From Streptomyces griseoflavus (GTDB lineage Bacteria > Actinomycetota > Actinomycetes > Streptomycetales > Streptomycetaceae): a stretch of 64,000 nucleotides of DNA. The notes under the pieces are model-generated. The model had not been told where the DNA came from. It was given only the letters and a program-made list of their open reading frames with translations, and searched no databases. Numbering within the stretch: position 1 is the stretch's first letter; each line of letters opens with the position of its first letter. Made by a program: the position numbers and the translations under genes. The stretch spans positions 113,719-177,718 of the forward strand of contig NZ_BMUC01000012.1 of the NCBI RefSeq assembly GCF_014649995.1, given 5' to 3'. This document shows, one piece after another, positions 8,320-16,600 of the stretch.

Positions 8320-8351
8320 GGCCGTGGCGGGGTGCCCACCCCGCCACGGCC
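8320..8351 (+). terminator. terminator after the LLM oxidoreductase
   Basis: A perfect 13-bp stem, GGCCGTGGCGGGG (8320-8332) and CCCCGCCACGGCC (8339-8351), loop TGCCCA. Confidence 0.75.
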
Positions 8352-8509
8352 ATCACCCTCGACAACGAACCCCCACGCCCCCACGCGTACTCCGTATGGC
8401 GGATTTGTCCGACCCGCCGGTTGCCGCGCCCGCCTCCGCGCACTTGACTCCTTCTTTGCGGAACTGCGGAAGTGCAGCACCGCGGAAGCCCGCGGAGAGG
8501 TGGCCCACC

Positions 8510-9298
8510 ATGCTTTCGGCAAAGAGCCTGTTCCAGGAGATCCTCGACCACGACGAGTCGTTCGCGCTGTTCTGCTCGATCGCCGCCAGCGGCGAGTCGC
8601 AGGGCGGCTGGGAGAACGCCCGCATCGCGGCGCTGGTCCCCGAGACCCAGCGCGCCCTCGCCCCCAAGATCACCCGGCACGGCGCCGACGAGGACAAGCA
8701 CGGCCGCATCTTCGACGCGCTGCTGAAGAAGCGTGGTCTGCGCCCGGTCCCCGTCCCCCCGGACACCGACTACACGATGCTCCTGGAGCGCAACGGCATC
8801 GGTCTGGCCCACGGCCGGCTCAAGCGCGACGAGCCGCTCACCGTCGAGGACATCGTGACCTACCTCGCCCACAGCAGGGTCACCGAGCAGCGCGCCTCGG
8901 AGCAGATGGAACTGCTCCGCAAGCACTTCGCGGACCACCCCGACCTCGGCCGCGCGGTGAAGATGATCTCCAACGACGAGGACAACCACCTCGCCTACTG
9001 CCACGAGGAACTGCTGCGCTTCGCGTACGCGGGCCACGGCCGGGCCATCCAGCGCACCCTGCGCGAGTGCGCGCTGGCGGAGATCCGCGTCTACCGGGAC
9101 GTCAGCCTCGCGGTGATGGCCCACATGGGCCGCATCCTGAACTGGCCCAAGCCCAAGGCCGCCGTCCTCGCGGCGGGCATCCACGCGGTCTACGCCTACG
9201 AACGCCTGGGCGGCTGGCGCCGCATGGTCTCCCTGCGCATGCCCGAGCGCCGCGACGCCCTGTCCGGCCCGGTGACCCCCGAACCGGAAGCGGCCTGA
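8510..9298 (+). CDS. ferritin-like domain protein
   Basis: A 262-residue, mostly helical cytosolic protein of the ferritin-like superfamily. Helical segments carry spaced acidic/His motifs suited to a di-iron site: HGADEDKHGRIFDAL near residue 60 and NDEDNHLAYCHEELLRF near residue 160. TEQRASEQMELL and CALAEIRVYRD occupy the intervening and following helices. It could be an oxidase, rubrerythrin-like or desaturase-like enzyme; the substrate is unknown. ATG 8510 follows GGAGAGG at a suitable distance. It is convergent with corA. Confidence 0.78.
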   Translation: MLSAKSLFQEILDHDESFALFCSIAASGESQGGWENARIAALVPETQRALAPKITRHGADEDKHGRIFDALLKKRGLRPVPVPPDTDYTMLLERNGIGLAHGRLKRDEPLTVEDIVTYLAHSRVTEQRASEQMELLRKHFADHPDLGRAVKMISNDEDNHLAYCHEELLRFAYAGHGRAIQRTLRECALAEIRVYRDVSLAVMAHMGRILNWPKPKAAVLAAGIHAVYAYERLGGWRRMVSLRMPERRDALSGPVTPEPEAA

Positions 9299-9355
9299 CG
9301 GAGGCGCCACCCTGACCACTCTCACCACCCGCCCCGCCCCGCCGGCCCTGCGGCC

Positions 9356-10351
9356 CTACATCCACCCCCGCCGCTTGAACATCCGGTACAGCACCAGCTC
9401 CAGCACACCCATCGCCCCGATCACCACCGGATACGACCACTCCCACCGCAGCTCCGGCATGTGCTCGAAGTTCATCCCGTAGATCCCGGCGATCATCGTC
9501 GGGACCACGGCCATGGCCGCCCACGCGGAGATCTTCCGCATGTCGTCGTTCTGCTGCACGCCCACCTGCGCGAGATGCGCCGAGAGGACGTCCGAGACCA
9601 GCCGGTCCAGCCCTTCCACGGACTCGTTGACCCGGGTGAGGTGGTCGTGCACGTCACGGAAGAAGGGCCGTGCCCCGTTCTCCACGAACGGCACCTTCCC
9701 GCCGTACGCGCCGACCCCCGCCAGCCGGGCCATCGGCGGTGTCAGCGGCCCGGTGGCCCGGCGGAACTCCAGGATCTGCCGCTTGAAGTTGTAGATCCGG
9801 GACGCCGTGCCCCGCGAATCGCCGGCGTCGGGGGTGAAGACCTCGGCCTCCAGTTCCTCCAGGTCGGTCTGCAGCTCGGTCGCCACGGCGAGGTAGTGGT
9901 CGACGACGGCGTCGGCGACCGCGTAGAGCACGGAGGTCGCCCCCTCGCCCAGCAGCTCGGTCTCCCGCTCGAGCCGGTCGCGCACCGCGTCCAGCGGGGC
10001 GCCCTCGCCGTGCCGTACGCTCACCGCGAACGAGTCACCGAGGAAGATCATGATCTCGCCGGAGGAGACGGTGTCGGTCCGCGGCTCGTACACCACGGGT
10101 TTGAGGACCACGAAGAGCGAGTCGTCGTACACCTCCAGCTTGGGCCGCTGATGGGCCTTGAGGGCGTCCTCCACGGCCAGCGGATGCAGCCCGAACTCCT
10201 CCGCCACCAGGTCGAACTCCTCCGCCGACGGCTCGTGCAGCCCGATCCAGACGAAGCCCCCCGCCGACCGCGCCTCGTCCAGCGCGTCGGAGAAGTCGCG
10301 GGGCCCCTCCGACCGTCGTCCCTCCCGGTAGATGGCACAGTCGACGATCAC
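9356..10351 (-). CDS. corA: CorA-type magnesium/cobalt channel
   Basis: A 331-residue inner-membrane divalent-cation channel. The long acidic cytosolic N-terminal domain (to about 265) includes ALKAHQRPKLEVYDDSLFVVLK and LEELEAEVF. Two C-terminal membrane helices follow. The first (AMAVVPTMIAGIYGMNF) ends in the invariant YGMN selectivity motif and the MPEL loop; the second is YPVVIGAMGVLELVLYRMF, with the basic tail KRRGWM. The length suits a CorA monomer of the pentamer. It starts with GTG and is divergent from the histidine phosphatase. Confidence 0.92.
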   Translation of the reverse strand: MIVDCAIYREGRRSEGPRDFSDALDEARSAGGFVWIGLHEPSAEEFDLVAEEFGLHPLAVEDALKAHQRPKLEVYDDSLFVVLKPVVYEPRTDTVSSGEIMIFLGDSFAVSVRHGEGAPLDAVRDRLERETELLGEGATSVLYAVADAVVDHYLAVATELQTDLEELEAEVFTPDAGDSRGTASRIYNFKRQILEFRRATGPLTPPMARLAGVGAYGGKVPFVENGARPFFRDVHDHLTRVNESVEGLDRLVSDVLSAHLAQVGVQQNDDMRKISAWAAMAVVPTMIAGIYGMNFEHMPELRWEWSYPVVIGAMGVLELVLYRMFKRRGWM

Positions 10352-10428
10352 GAAGTCCGTTCTCCCTTCTTCTCACGGATGTCCGCCACGGAAAGCCCCG
10401 TCACGGACACGGCGCACACCCGTACGCC

Positions 10429-10434
10429 TACCCT
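10429..10434 (+). promoter_or_regulatory. -10 hexamer for a leaderless transcript
   Basis: TACCCT ends 7 nt before ATG 10442, with no ribosome site between them. Confidence 0.4.
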
Positions 10435-10441
10435 GGGCCGC

Positions 10442-11128
10442 ATGCCCACGCTGCTACTGGTCCGGCACGGACGCTCCACCGCCAACACCGAGGGACTGCT
10501 CGCCGGCCGGACGCCCGGCGTGGCCCTCGACGACCGCGGGGCCGCCCAGGCCGCCGCACTGCCCGGGCGGCTCGCCGGGCTGCCGCTGGCCGAGGTCGTC
10601 ACCAGCCCGCTCCTGCGCTGCCGGGAGACGGTCCGGCCGCTGCTCGACGCCCGTCCCGGTCTCACCGCGCACACCGACGAGCGCGTCAACGAGTGCGACT
10701 ACGGCGACTGGACGAACCGCAAGCTCGCCGAGCTCAAGGACGAGCCCCTCATGGACGTCGTTCAGGCGCACCCTTCCGCGGCGGCGTTCCCCGGCGGGGA
10801 GTCCATGCGGGCGATGCAGACGCGAGCCGCCGAAGCGGTGCGCGAGTGGAACGCACGCGTGGAGCGCGATCACGGCGCCGACGCCGTCTATCTCATGTGC
10901 TCGCACGGCGACATCATCAAGTCTCTCGTCGCGGAGGCACTCGGACTTCATCTCGACCTCTTCCAGCGCATTGCCGTTGAACCGTGTTCCATTACCGCGA
11001 TCCGTTACACCCGGCTGCGCCCGTTTCTGGTCCGGCTCGGCGACACCGGAGACTTCGCGTCCCTGGCGCCGCGCGAGGAGGCGCCGGCCGACGACGCCAC
11101 GGTCGGGGGCGACGCGGGCGCACCGTGA
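10442..11128 (+). CDS. histidine phosphatase (MSMEG_4193-type)
   Basis: A 228-residue phosphoglycerate-mutase-like phosphatase. The catalytic LLVRHGRSTANTEG motif lies at residues 4-17, the second conserved segment ERVNECDYGDW near 80, the acid/base PGGESM near 120, and CSHGDIIKSL with the second catalytic His near 160. The C-terminal 30 residues are acidic and low in complexity. ATG 10442 is chosen because the RHG strand begins immediately. It heads the conserved actinobacterial run phosphatase-DUF3090-kinase-like-mshC, so a link to mycothiol or another conserved process is plausible. The substrate is unknown. Confidence 0.87.
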   Translation: MPTLLLVRHGRSTANTEGLLAGRTPGVALDDRGAAQAAALPGRLAGLPLAEVVTSPLLRCRETVRPLLDARPGLTAHTDERVNECDYGDWTNRKLAELKDEPLMDVVQAHPSAAAFPGGESMRAMQTRAAEAVREWNARVERDHGADAVYLMCSHGDIIKSLVAEALGLHLDLFQRIAVEPCSITAIRYTRLRPFLVRLGDTGDFASLAPREEAPADDATVGGDAGAP

Positions 11129-11228
11129 TCGTCGGCCGCAGTAGGGTGAAGCGATCGCAGCAGCGCGGTTCCGTCCGGACCGCCCGTGAAAGCCCGCCCG
11201 TTCCCACGACTCTCAATGGAGACAGGAC

Positions 11229-11819
11229 GTGTCCCGTCAGGTGTTCCTCTACGACCAGCCGGAACGTTTCGTGGCCGGTACGGTCGGACTGCCAGGGCGC
11301 CGTACGTTCTTCCTCCAGGCGTCCGCCGGCTCCCGGGTGACCAGCGTGGCCCTGGAGAAGACCCAGGTCGCGGCGCTCGCCGAGCGCATGGACGAACTGC
11401 TCGACGAGGTCGTACGCCGCAGCGGCGGCAGTGCCGCGGTGCCCGCGATGGCGCCGACCGAGGTCGCCGACACCGCTCCCCTGGACACCCCGGTGGAGGA
11501 GGAGTTCAGGGTCGGCACCATGGCGCTCGCCTGGGACGGCGAGGACCAGCGCATGGTCGTCGAGGCGCAGGCGCTGGTCGAACTGGACGCGGAATCCGAG
11601 GAGGACCTCGCCGAGGCCGAGGAGCGGCTGCTGCAGGACGAGGAGAACGGGCCTCCGATGCTGCGCGTCCGCCTCACCGGCACGCAGGCCCGCGCCTTCG
11701 CCAAGCGGGCCCTGGACGTCGTCAACGCGGGGCGGCCGCCGTGTCCGCTGTGCAGTCTCCCGCTCGACCCGGAGGGACACGTATGTCCGCGCCAGAACGG
11801 ATACCGTCGCGGAGCGTGA
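11229..11819 (+). CDS. DUF3090 family protein with a C-terminal zinc knuckle
   Basis: A 196-residue protein of the DUF3090 family (SRQVFLYDQPERFVAGTVGLPGRRTFFLQA). The C-terminus has [15 protein letters not shown], a CxxC...HxC arrangement likely to bind zinc. No enzyme motif is recognised. The GTG start follows GGAGACAGG. A TAGGGT -10 (11142-11147) would give a leader of about 75 nt. It overlaps the next gene by 37 bp, indicating tight co-expression. The same order before mshC occurs in mycobacteria. Confidence 0.85.
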   Translation: MSRQVFLYDQPERFVAGTVGLPGRRTFFLQASAGSRVTSVALEKTQVAALAERMDELLDEVVRRSGGSAAVPAMAPTEVADTAPLDTPVEEEFRVGTMALAWDGEDQRMVVEAQALVELDAESEEDLAEAEERLLQDEENGPPMLRVRLTGTQARAFAKRALDVVNAGRPPCPLCSLPLDPEGHVCPRQNGYRRGA

Positions 11820-12616
11820 CGACCGCCGACCCGGCCGCCGCCGAACTGCTCGCCCGGGGCGAGCTGACCGTGCGCGGACGCATCCGTGAGGCGTCGAACG
11901 CGGCGCTGTACTGCACCGTCACCCACGAGGGCCGCGAGGCGGCCTGCGTCTACAAGCCGGTCGCGGGGGAGCGGCCCCTGTGGGACTTCCCCGACGGGAC
12001 GCTCGCCGGGCGCGAGGTCGCCGCGTACGAGGTCTCGCAGGCGACCGGCTGGGGGCTGGTGCCGCCCACCGTGCTGCGGGACGGCCCGTACGGCCAGGGC
12101 ATGTGCCAGCTGTGGATCGAGACGGCCCCGGGCGCGGAACTCCTCGCCCTGGTGGACGGCGAGGAGCCCGGCCCCGGCTGGAAGGCGATCGGTTTCGCGG
12201 AGGCGGACGAGGGCCGCACCGCCCTGCTGGTGCACGCCGACGACGAGCGGCTGCGCCGGCTGGCCGTGCTCGACGCGGTGATCAACAACGCCGACCGCAA
12301 GGGCGGACACCTGCTGCCCACCGCCGAGGGGCGGCTGTACGGCATCGACCACGGGGTCACCTTCAACGCCGAGGACAAGCTGCGCACGCTGCTGTGGGGC
12401 TGGGCGGGGGAGCCCCTGACCGGTGAGGCCGTCGGCGTCCTCGAGGCCCTGAGGAGCGCGCTGACGGCCGCGGGCGCGCTCACCGCGGCCCTGGCCCCCC
12501 TGATCACTCCCGCGGAGATCGACGCCACCCGCGCCCGCGTCGAGTCCCTGCTCACCACGGGCGTCCACCCGCTGCCCGGAACCGAGTGGCCGGCCATTCC
12601 CTGGCCACCGGTCTGA
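11783..12616 (+). CDS. SCO1664-family, PI3/4-kinase-like (HipA-like fold) protein
   Basis: A 277-residue protein with a divergent protein-kinase-like fold. The nucleotide-binding part has the lysine-containing strand [19 protein letters not shown] and [23 protein letters not shown]. The catalytic-loop equivalent is [16 protein letters not shown], and the metal-binding equivalent is [11 protein letters not shown] (instead of DFG). These features match the family named after SCO1664. The substrate, protein or small molecule, is unknown. ATG 11783 lies inside the DUF3090 gene after GGAGGG. The constant association with DUF3090 and mshC is the best functional clue. Confidence 0.83.
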   Translation: MSAPERIPSRSVTTADPAAAELLARGELTVRGRIREASNAALYCTVTHEGREAACVYKPVAGERPLWDFPDGTLAGREVAAYEVSQATGWGLVPPTVLRDGPYGQGMCQLWIETAPGAELLALVDGEEPGPGWKAIGFAEADEGRTALLVHADDERLRRLAVLDAVINNADRKGGHLLPTAEGRLYGIDHGVTFNAEDKLRTLLWGWAGEPLTGEAVGVLEALRSALTAAGALTAALAPLITPAEIDATRARVESLLTTGVHPLPGTEWPAIPWPPV

Positions 12617-12726
12617 CCGCGCGGGACCGGGCCGGGAGCGGCGCACGCACACCGGGCGGGGGCGCGCAAGAGTGCCTTCCCGGTCATCCGGCCCGCTCCG
12701 GTTCGTATCCGGAACTCCGGTCCGGT

Positions 12727-12732
12727 TACGCT
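12727..12732 (+). promoter_or_regulatory. -10 hexamer for a leaderless mshC transcript
   Basis: TACGCT ends 6 nt before ATG 12739, and no ribosome site is present. Confidence 0.4.
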
Positions 12733-12738
12733 CATGAC

Positions 12739-13968
12739 ATGCATGCCTGGCCCGCTTCCGAGGTCCCCGCCCTGCCTGGTCAGGGCCGCGACCTGAGGAT
12801 CCACGACACCGCGACCGGTGGCCTGACCGCCCTGGATCCCGGTCCCGTCGCCCGTATCTACGTCTGCGGCATCACCCCCTATGACGCCACCCACATCGGA
12901 CACGCGGCGACCTACAACGCGTTCGACCTCGTGCAACGCGTGTGGCTCGACACCAAGCGGCAGGTGCACTACGTCCAGAACGTCACCGACGTCGACGACC
13001 CGCTGCTGGAGCGGGCCGACCGGGACGGCATCGAGTGGACCGCGCTCGCCGAGCGCGAGACCGCGCTGTTCCGCGAGGACATGACGGCCCTGCGGATGCT
13101 GCCCCCGCGGCACTACATAGGCGCCGTGGAGGCCATACCCGGCATCGTCCCGATCGTCGAACGGCTGCGTGAACTCGGCGCGACCTACGAGATCGACGGC
13201 GACATCTACTTCTCCGTCGAGTCCGACCGGCACTTCGGCCAGGTCTCGCACCTCGACGCCGCCGCCATGCGGCTGCTGTCCGCCGAACGAGGGGGCGACC
13301 CGGAGCGTCCGGGCAAGAAGAACCCCGTCGACCCGATGCTCTGGACGGCCGCGCGCGAGGGCGAGCCGAGCTGGGACGGCGGCTCGCTCGGCCGGGGCCG
13401 CCCCGGCTGGCACATCGAGTGCGTGGCCATCGCCCTCGACCACCTCGGCATGGGCTTCGACATCCAGGGCGGCGGCTCCGACCTGGTCTTCCCGCACCAC
13501 GAGATGGGCGCCTCCCACGCCCAGGTGCTCACCGGCGAGTTCCCCATGGCCAAGGCGTACGTCCACGCCGGCATGGTGGCCCTGCACGGCGAGAAGATGT
13601 CCAAGTCCAAGGGCAACCTGGTCTTCGTGTCCCAGCTGCGGCGCGACGGCGTGGACCCGGCGGCGATCCGGCTGGCGCTGCTCGCCCACCACTACCGCGC
13701 CGACTGGGAGTGGACCGACCAGGTCCTCCAGGACGCGGTGACCCGCCTGGAGCACTGGCGGGCCGCCGTCTCCCGCCCTGACGGCCCGCCCGCCGACGCC
13801 CTGGTCGACGAGATCCGCGAAGCCCTGGCCAACGACCTGGACGCCCCGGCGGCGCTGGCGGCCGTCGACCGCTGGACGGTTCTCCAGGAGGAGAGCGGCG
13901 GCACGGACATCGGCGCGCCCGGCGTCGTCTCCCGCGCGGTGGACGCGCTGCTCGGCGTGGCGCTGTAG
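12739..13968 (+). CDS. mshC: L-cysteine:GlcN-Ins ligase MshC (mycothiol biosynthesis)
   Basis: A 409-residue ATP-dependent ligase that joins cysteine to 1-D-myo-inosityl-2-amino-2-deoxy-alpha-D-glucopyranoside, the penultimate step of mycothiol synthesis. It is a cysteinyl-tRNA-synthetase paralogue without the anticodon-binding domain, which explains the short length. Seen: [17 protein letters not shown] (zinc Cys and HIGH), [15 protein letters not shown] (zinc Cys), FPHHEMG (zinc His) and [10 protein letters not shown] (KMSKS loop). The N-terminal [14 protein letters not shown] is typical for MshC. It is convergent with the PAC2 gene across a very strong terminator. Confidence 0.96.
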   Translation: MHAWPASEVPALPGQGRDLRIHDTATGGLTALDPGPVARIYVCGITPYDATHIGHAATYNAFDLVQRVWLDTKRQVHYVQNVTDVDDPLLERADRDGIEWTALAERETALFREDMTALRMLPPRHYIGAVEAIPGIVPIVERLRELGATYEIDGDIYFSVESDRHFGQVSHLDAAAMRLLSAERGGDPERPGKKNPVDPMLWTAAREGEPSWDGGSLGRGRPGWHIECVAIALDHLGMGFDIQGGGSDLVFPHHEMGASHAQVLTGEFPMAKAYVHAGMVALHGEKMSKSKGNLVFVSQLRRDGVDPAAIRLALLAHHYRADWEWTDQVLQDAVTRLEHWRAAVSRPDGPPADALVDEIREALANDLDAPAALAAVDRWTVLQEESGGTDIGAPGVVSRAVDALLGVAL

Positions 13969-13994
13969 GACGGCGGCGCGCACGAGCAGCACGC

Positions 13995-14046
13995 GAGCAC
14001 GCGAAGGGCGCCCCTCCCGCCTGGGAGGGGCGCCCTTCGCGTGCTC
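13995..14046. terminator. very strong bidirectional terminator (24-bp stem)
   Basis: The arms 13995-14018 and 14023-14046 are perfect complements, 24 bp with the four-base loop GCCT. The right arm covers the last codon and part of the stop of the convergent PAC2 gene (stop at 14045-14047 on the minus strand). Confidence 0.9.
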
Positions 14047-15031
14047 AGTCCTCCGACGACTCGTCGCCGTCCGAGTCCGCCTCCGGCTTCGGAGGCTTCG
14101 CCGGCCGGGCCCGGCCGCCGGGAGTGTCTCGCCGGTAGGACGGGCCGTCCGTACCGTCCGCCGTCGCGTGCCCGCCGGGCGGGCCCGAGGCGCCGTCGCG
14201 TCGCCGCAGATAGCGCTCGAACTCGCGGGCGATCGCCTCGCCGGACGCCTCCGGCAGCTCGGCGGTGTCCCGGGCTTCCTCCAACGTCTGGACGTACTCG
14301 GCCACCTCGGTGTCCTCCGCGGCCAGTTGGTCCACGCCCACCTGCCACGCGCGGGCGTCCTCGGGCAGTTCGCCCAGCGGGATCCGCACGTCGATCAGGT
14401 CCTCCAGGCGATTGAGGAGGGCCAGCGTGGCCTTCGGGTTGGGCGGCTGCGACACGTAGTGCGGGACCGCCGCCCACAGCGACACCGCGGGCACGCCGGC
14501 GTGGGTGCACGCCTCCTGGAGGATTCCGACGATGCCCGTGGGCCCCTCGTACTTGGTCTCCTCCAGGTCCATGCGGCGGGCCAGGTCCGGGTCGGAGGTG
14601 GTCCCGCTGATCGGCACCGGCCGGGTGTGCGGGGTGTCCCCGAGCAGCGCGCCCAGGACGACCACGAGTTCCACGCCCAGTTCGTGCGCGAAACCGAGGA
14701 TCTCGTTGCAGAACGACCGCCACCGCATGGACGGTTCGATGCCGCGCACCAGCACCAGATCGCGCGGCTTGTCGCCGCCGACCCGGACCACCGACAGCCG
14801 TGTCGTGGGCCAGGTGATCTTGCGGACCCCGCCGTCCATGAACACCGTGGGGCGGTTCACCTGGAAGTCGTAGTAGTCCTCGGCGTCCAGCGCCGCGAAC
14901 ACCTCGCCCTTCCACTCCCTGTCCAGGTGCGCGACCGCGGTGGAGGCGGCGTCACCGGCATCGTTCCAGCCTTCGAACGCGGCCACCATGACCGGGTCGA
15001 CCAGCTCGGGAACCCCCTCGAGCTCGATCAC
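14045..15031 (-). CDS. PAC2 family protein
   Basis: A 328-residue protein of the PAC2 (proteasome assembly chaperone 2-like) family, common in actinobacteria. Seen: MVAAFEGWNDAGDAASTAVAHL at the N-terminus, VRGIEPSMRWRSFCNEIL, VVLGALLGDTPHTRPV, GPTGIVGILQEACTHAGVPAVSLWAAVPHYV, and a disordered, basic then acidic tail (about 270-328). GTG 15029-15031 follows GGAAGGAGG. A -10-like TAAGGT lies upstream on the minus strand (15070-15075). In bacteria the role is unproven. Its distance from the proteasome genes argues against using the eukaryotic assembly role as more than a family label. Confidence 0.87.
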   Translation of the reverse strand: MIELEGVPELVDPVMVAAFEGWNDAGDAASTAVAHLDREWKGEVFAALDAEDYYDFQVNRPTVFMDGGVRKITWPTTRLSVVRVGGDKPRDLVLVRGIEPSMRWRSFCNEILGFAHELGVELVVVLGALLGDTPHTRPVPISGTTSDPDLARRMDLEETKYEGPTGIVGILQEACTHAGVPAVSLWAAVPHYVSQPPNPKATLALLNRLEDLIDVRIPLGELPEDARAWQVGVDQLAAEDTEVAEYVQTLEEARDTAELPEASGEAIAREFERYLRRRDGASGPPGGHATADGTDGPSYRRDTPGGRARPAKPPKPEADSDGDESSED

Positions 15032-15194
15032 CCAGCGCCTCCTTCCGACGTGCCCTCGCGTACGTCCCAACCTTACGGCGTGCCCGTGAGGACGCCCGCA
15101 GCCCCCATCACGGGGGAGTGCCCCAACACTGCCCCTGTCGGACACCGGGAAACACCCCCGGGTGCTCCACCGGCCCGGGTGCGGAGGGCGCGGT

Positions 15195-15866
15195 TCACAG
15201 GGTGGAGCGCAGCCACTGCTCGACGCTGGCGATGTGCACCGTCGCCCAGGACCGTGCCGCCTCCGCGTCCCGGTCCCGCAGGGCGGCGAGGATCGCCCGG
15301 TGCTCGCGCAGGGTCCGGCCGACCGCGTCCTCCTGGGTCAGGCCCCGCCAGATCCGGGCCCGGGTGGTCGGACCGGACAGGCCGTCGAGCAGGGAGCACA
15401 GCACGGAGTTGCCGGAGCCGCTCACGATGCCCCGGTGGAACTCCAGATCCGCGGCGACCAGGTCCTCGACGGACGGATCGTCCCCCAGCTCGTCCAACTG
15501 CCGCGCCAGGGCGTCCAGCTGGTCCTCGCTGATCCGGGTGGCCGCGGCGGCCGTCGCGGCCGGCTCCAGGATCCGGCGCACGGCGAGGAACTCGAGCACC
15601 GTGTCGTCCCGGTGGAAGTCGACGACGAAACTCAGCGCCTCCAGCAGCAGCTGCGGGTCCAGGCTGGTCACATAGGTGCCGTCGCCCTGCCGCACGTCCA
15701 GGATGCGGATGAGCGACAGCGCCCGCACCGCCTCGCGCAGGGAGTTGCGGGACAGCCCCAGTTCGGCGGCGAGTTCGCTCTCCTTGGGCAGACGGTCACC
15801 GGGACGCAGCGCACCCGAGACGATCATTCCCTTGATCTTCTCGATCGCCTCGTCGGTGACTGCCAT
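15195..15866 (-). CDS. GntR/FadR-subfamily transcriptional regulator
   Basis: A 223-residue regulator. An N-terminal winged helix (IKGMIVSGALRPGDRLPKESELAAELGLSRNSLREAVRALSLIRILDVRQGDGTYV, about 8-63) is followed by an all-helical FCD ligand domain (ILEPAATAAAATRI, DLEFHRGIVSGSGNSVL, EHRAILAALRDRDAEAARSWATVHI). The FCD metal ligands (Asp/His in DLEFH, and later His residues) are present. The ligand is unknown. No obvious catabolic partner is adjacent. The long empty region upstream probably contains its promoter. Confidence 0.88.
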   Translation of the reverse strand: MAVTDEAIEKIKGMIVSGALRPGDRLPKESELAAELGLSRNSLREAVRALSLIRILDVRQGDGTYVTSLDPQLLLEALSFVVDFHRDDTVLEFLAVRRILEPAATAAAATRISEDQLDALARQLDELGDDPSVEDLVAADLEFHRGIVSGSGNSVLCSLLDGLSGPTTRARIWRGLTQEDAVGRTLREHRAILAALRDRDAEAARSWATVHIASVEQWLRSTL

Positions 15867-16600
15867 GACCGGCCTCCCACGGCTCAGACGTCCGATGTAT
15901 CCCGCCATTATGCGTCCCCGCCACCCACCCGACCCGCCCACCCCACGACGACCCCTCCCTCTCGGCCGCGCACGCCGGTCCCGGCCGGGTGGGAGGGGAT
16001 GCGGGAGGGCGCGGAGCACTCCGGGCGGGCCGCGCGCGAGGTCCCCGGGCCGGTGGCTCGCCGGACCTCGACCGTGCGGGGGGCCTCGACGGTCGATGCG
16101 TCGAGGGTGAGGCGATGAGGGCGGGCAGCGGCGCGAACGGGCCCCCGAGGGGAGGTCTCCGGGAGGGGCGCCTCGCGGTCGGCACCGTCCCCGGCGGGCG
16201 GGCCGTACGGCCACGGCCCGGAGGGAACGGGACCGCCGGGGCGAGGTCCCCGGCAAGGCTCGGATCCGGGGCGGGGGTGGGGGCGGGTACGCGAGTCCGG
16301 GCACCGCGCCTCGGGACGCGGTCGAAGAGGGCCGGAACCCCGCTCGGGCGCCCTGCGCGTCGCGGGCGTGCCGCACCGCCCGGCCTGACCCCGCTCGGCC
16401 TCTCGGCGCACGGCACCGCCCGCCGGGGTGAGCCGCGTGGCAGGGCCCACGTTCGACGGCTCGCCGAGCCGAGCCGGGCCGGACCGGGCGCCCGGGCGGC
16501 CGCTGCCGGCGCGCCCCGTGCGTGAGGGGCGGCCCCGCCGGCGCGGAGCCGCCCCCCTCCCGCTACCGGCTCCCGTGCGGGGGAGCCGGGGGAGCGGCGG
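15867..16600. other. 734-bp stretch without a credible gene
   Basis: This very GC-rich DNA lies between the GntR gene and the glpD terminator. Long open frames exist on both strands but are rich in Arg, Gly, Pro and Ala, have no ribosome sites and overlap each other, so I read them as composition artefacts. The right end contains glpD termination hairpins. The left end (about 15867-15930, with CATAATGG and ATACAT on the minus strand) is AT-richer and probably carries the GntR promoter. Confidence 0.55.
16566..16589 (-). terminator. terminator region of glpD
   Basis: A stem of CCGGCTCCC (16566-16574) with GGGAGCCGG (16581-16589). A second stem, GGGGCGGC/GCCGCCCC (16526-16533 with 16548-16555), follows further downstream of the minus-strand gene. 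Confidence 0.6.

Noticed and set aside
14045..15031. PAC2 protein as a proteasome assembly chaperone here
   Set aside because: The family name comes from eukaryotes. The gene is 22 kb from the proteasome genes, and bacterial 20S cores assemble without known PAC factors.
15908..16525. Overlapping ORFs of about 180 codons on both strands in the 15.9-16.6 kb gap
   Set aside because: They are Arg/Gly/Pro/Ala-rich, overlap on both strands and lack ribosome sites and known motifs. GC-rich non-coding DNA gives such frames.
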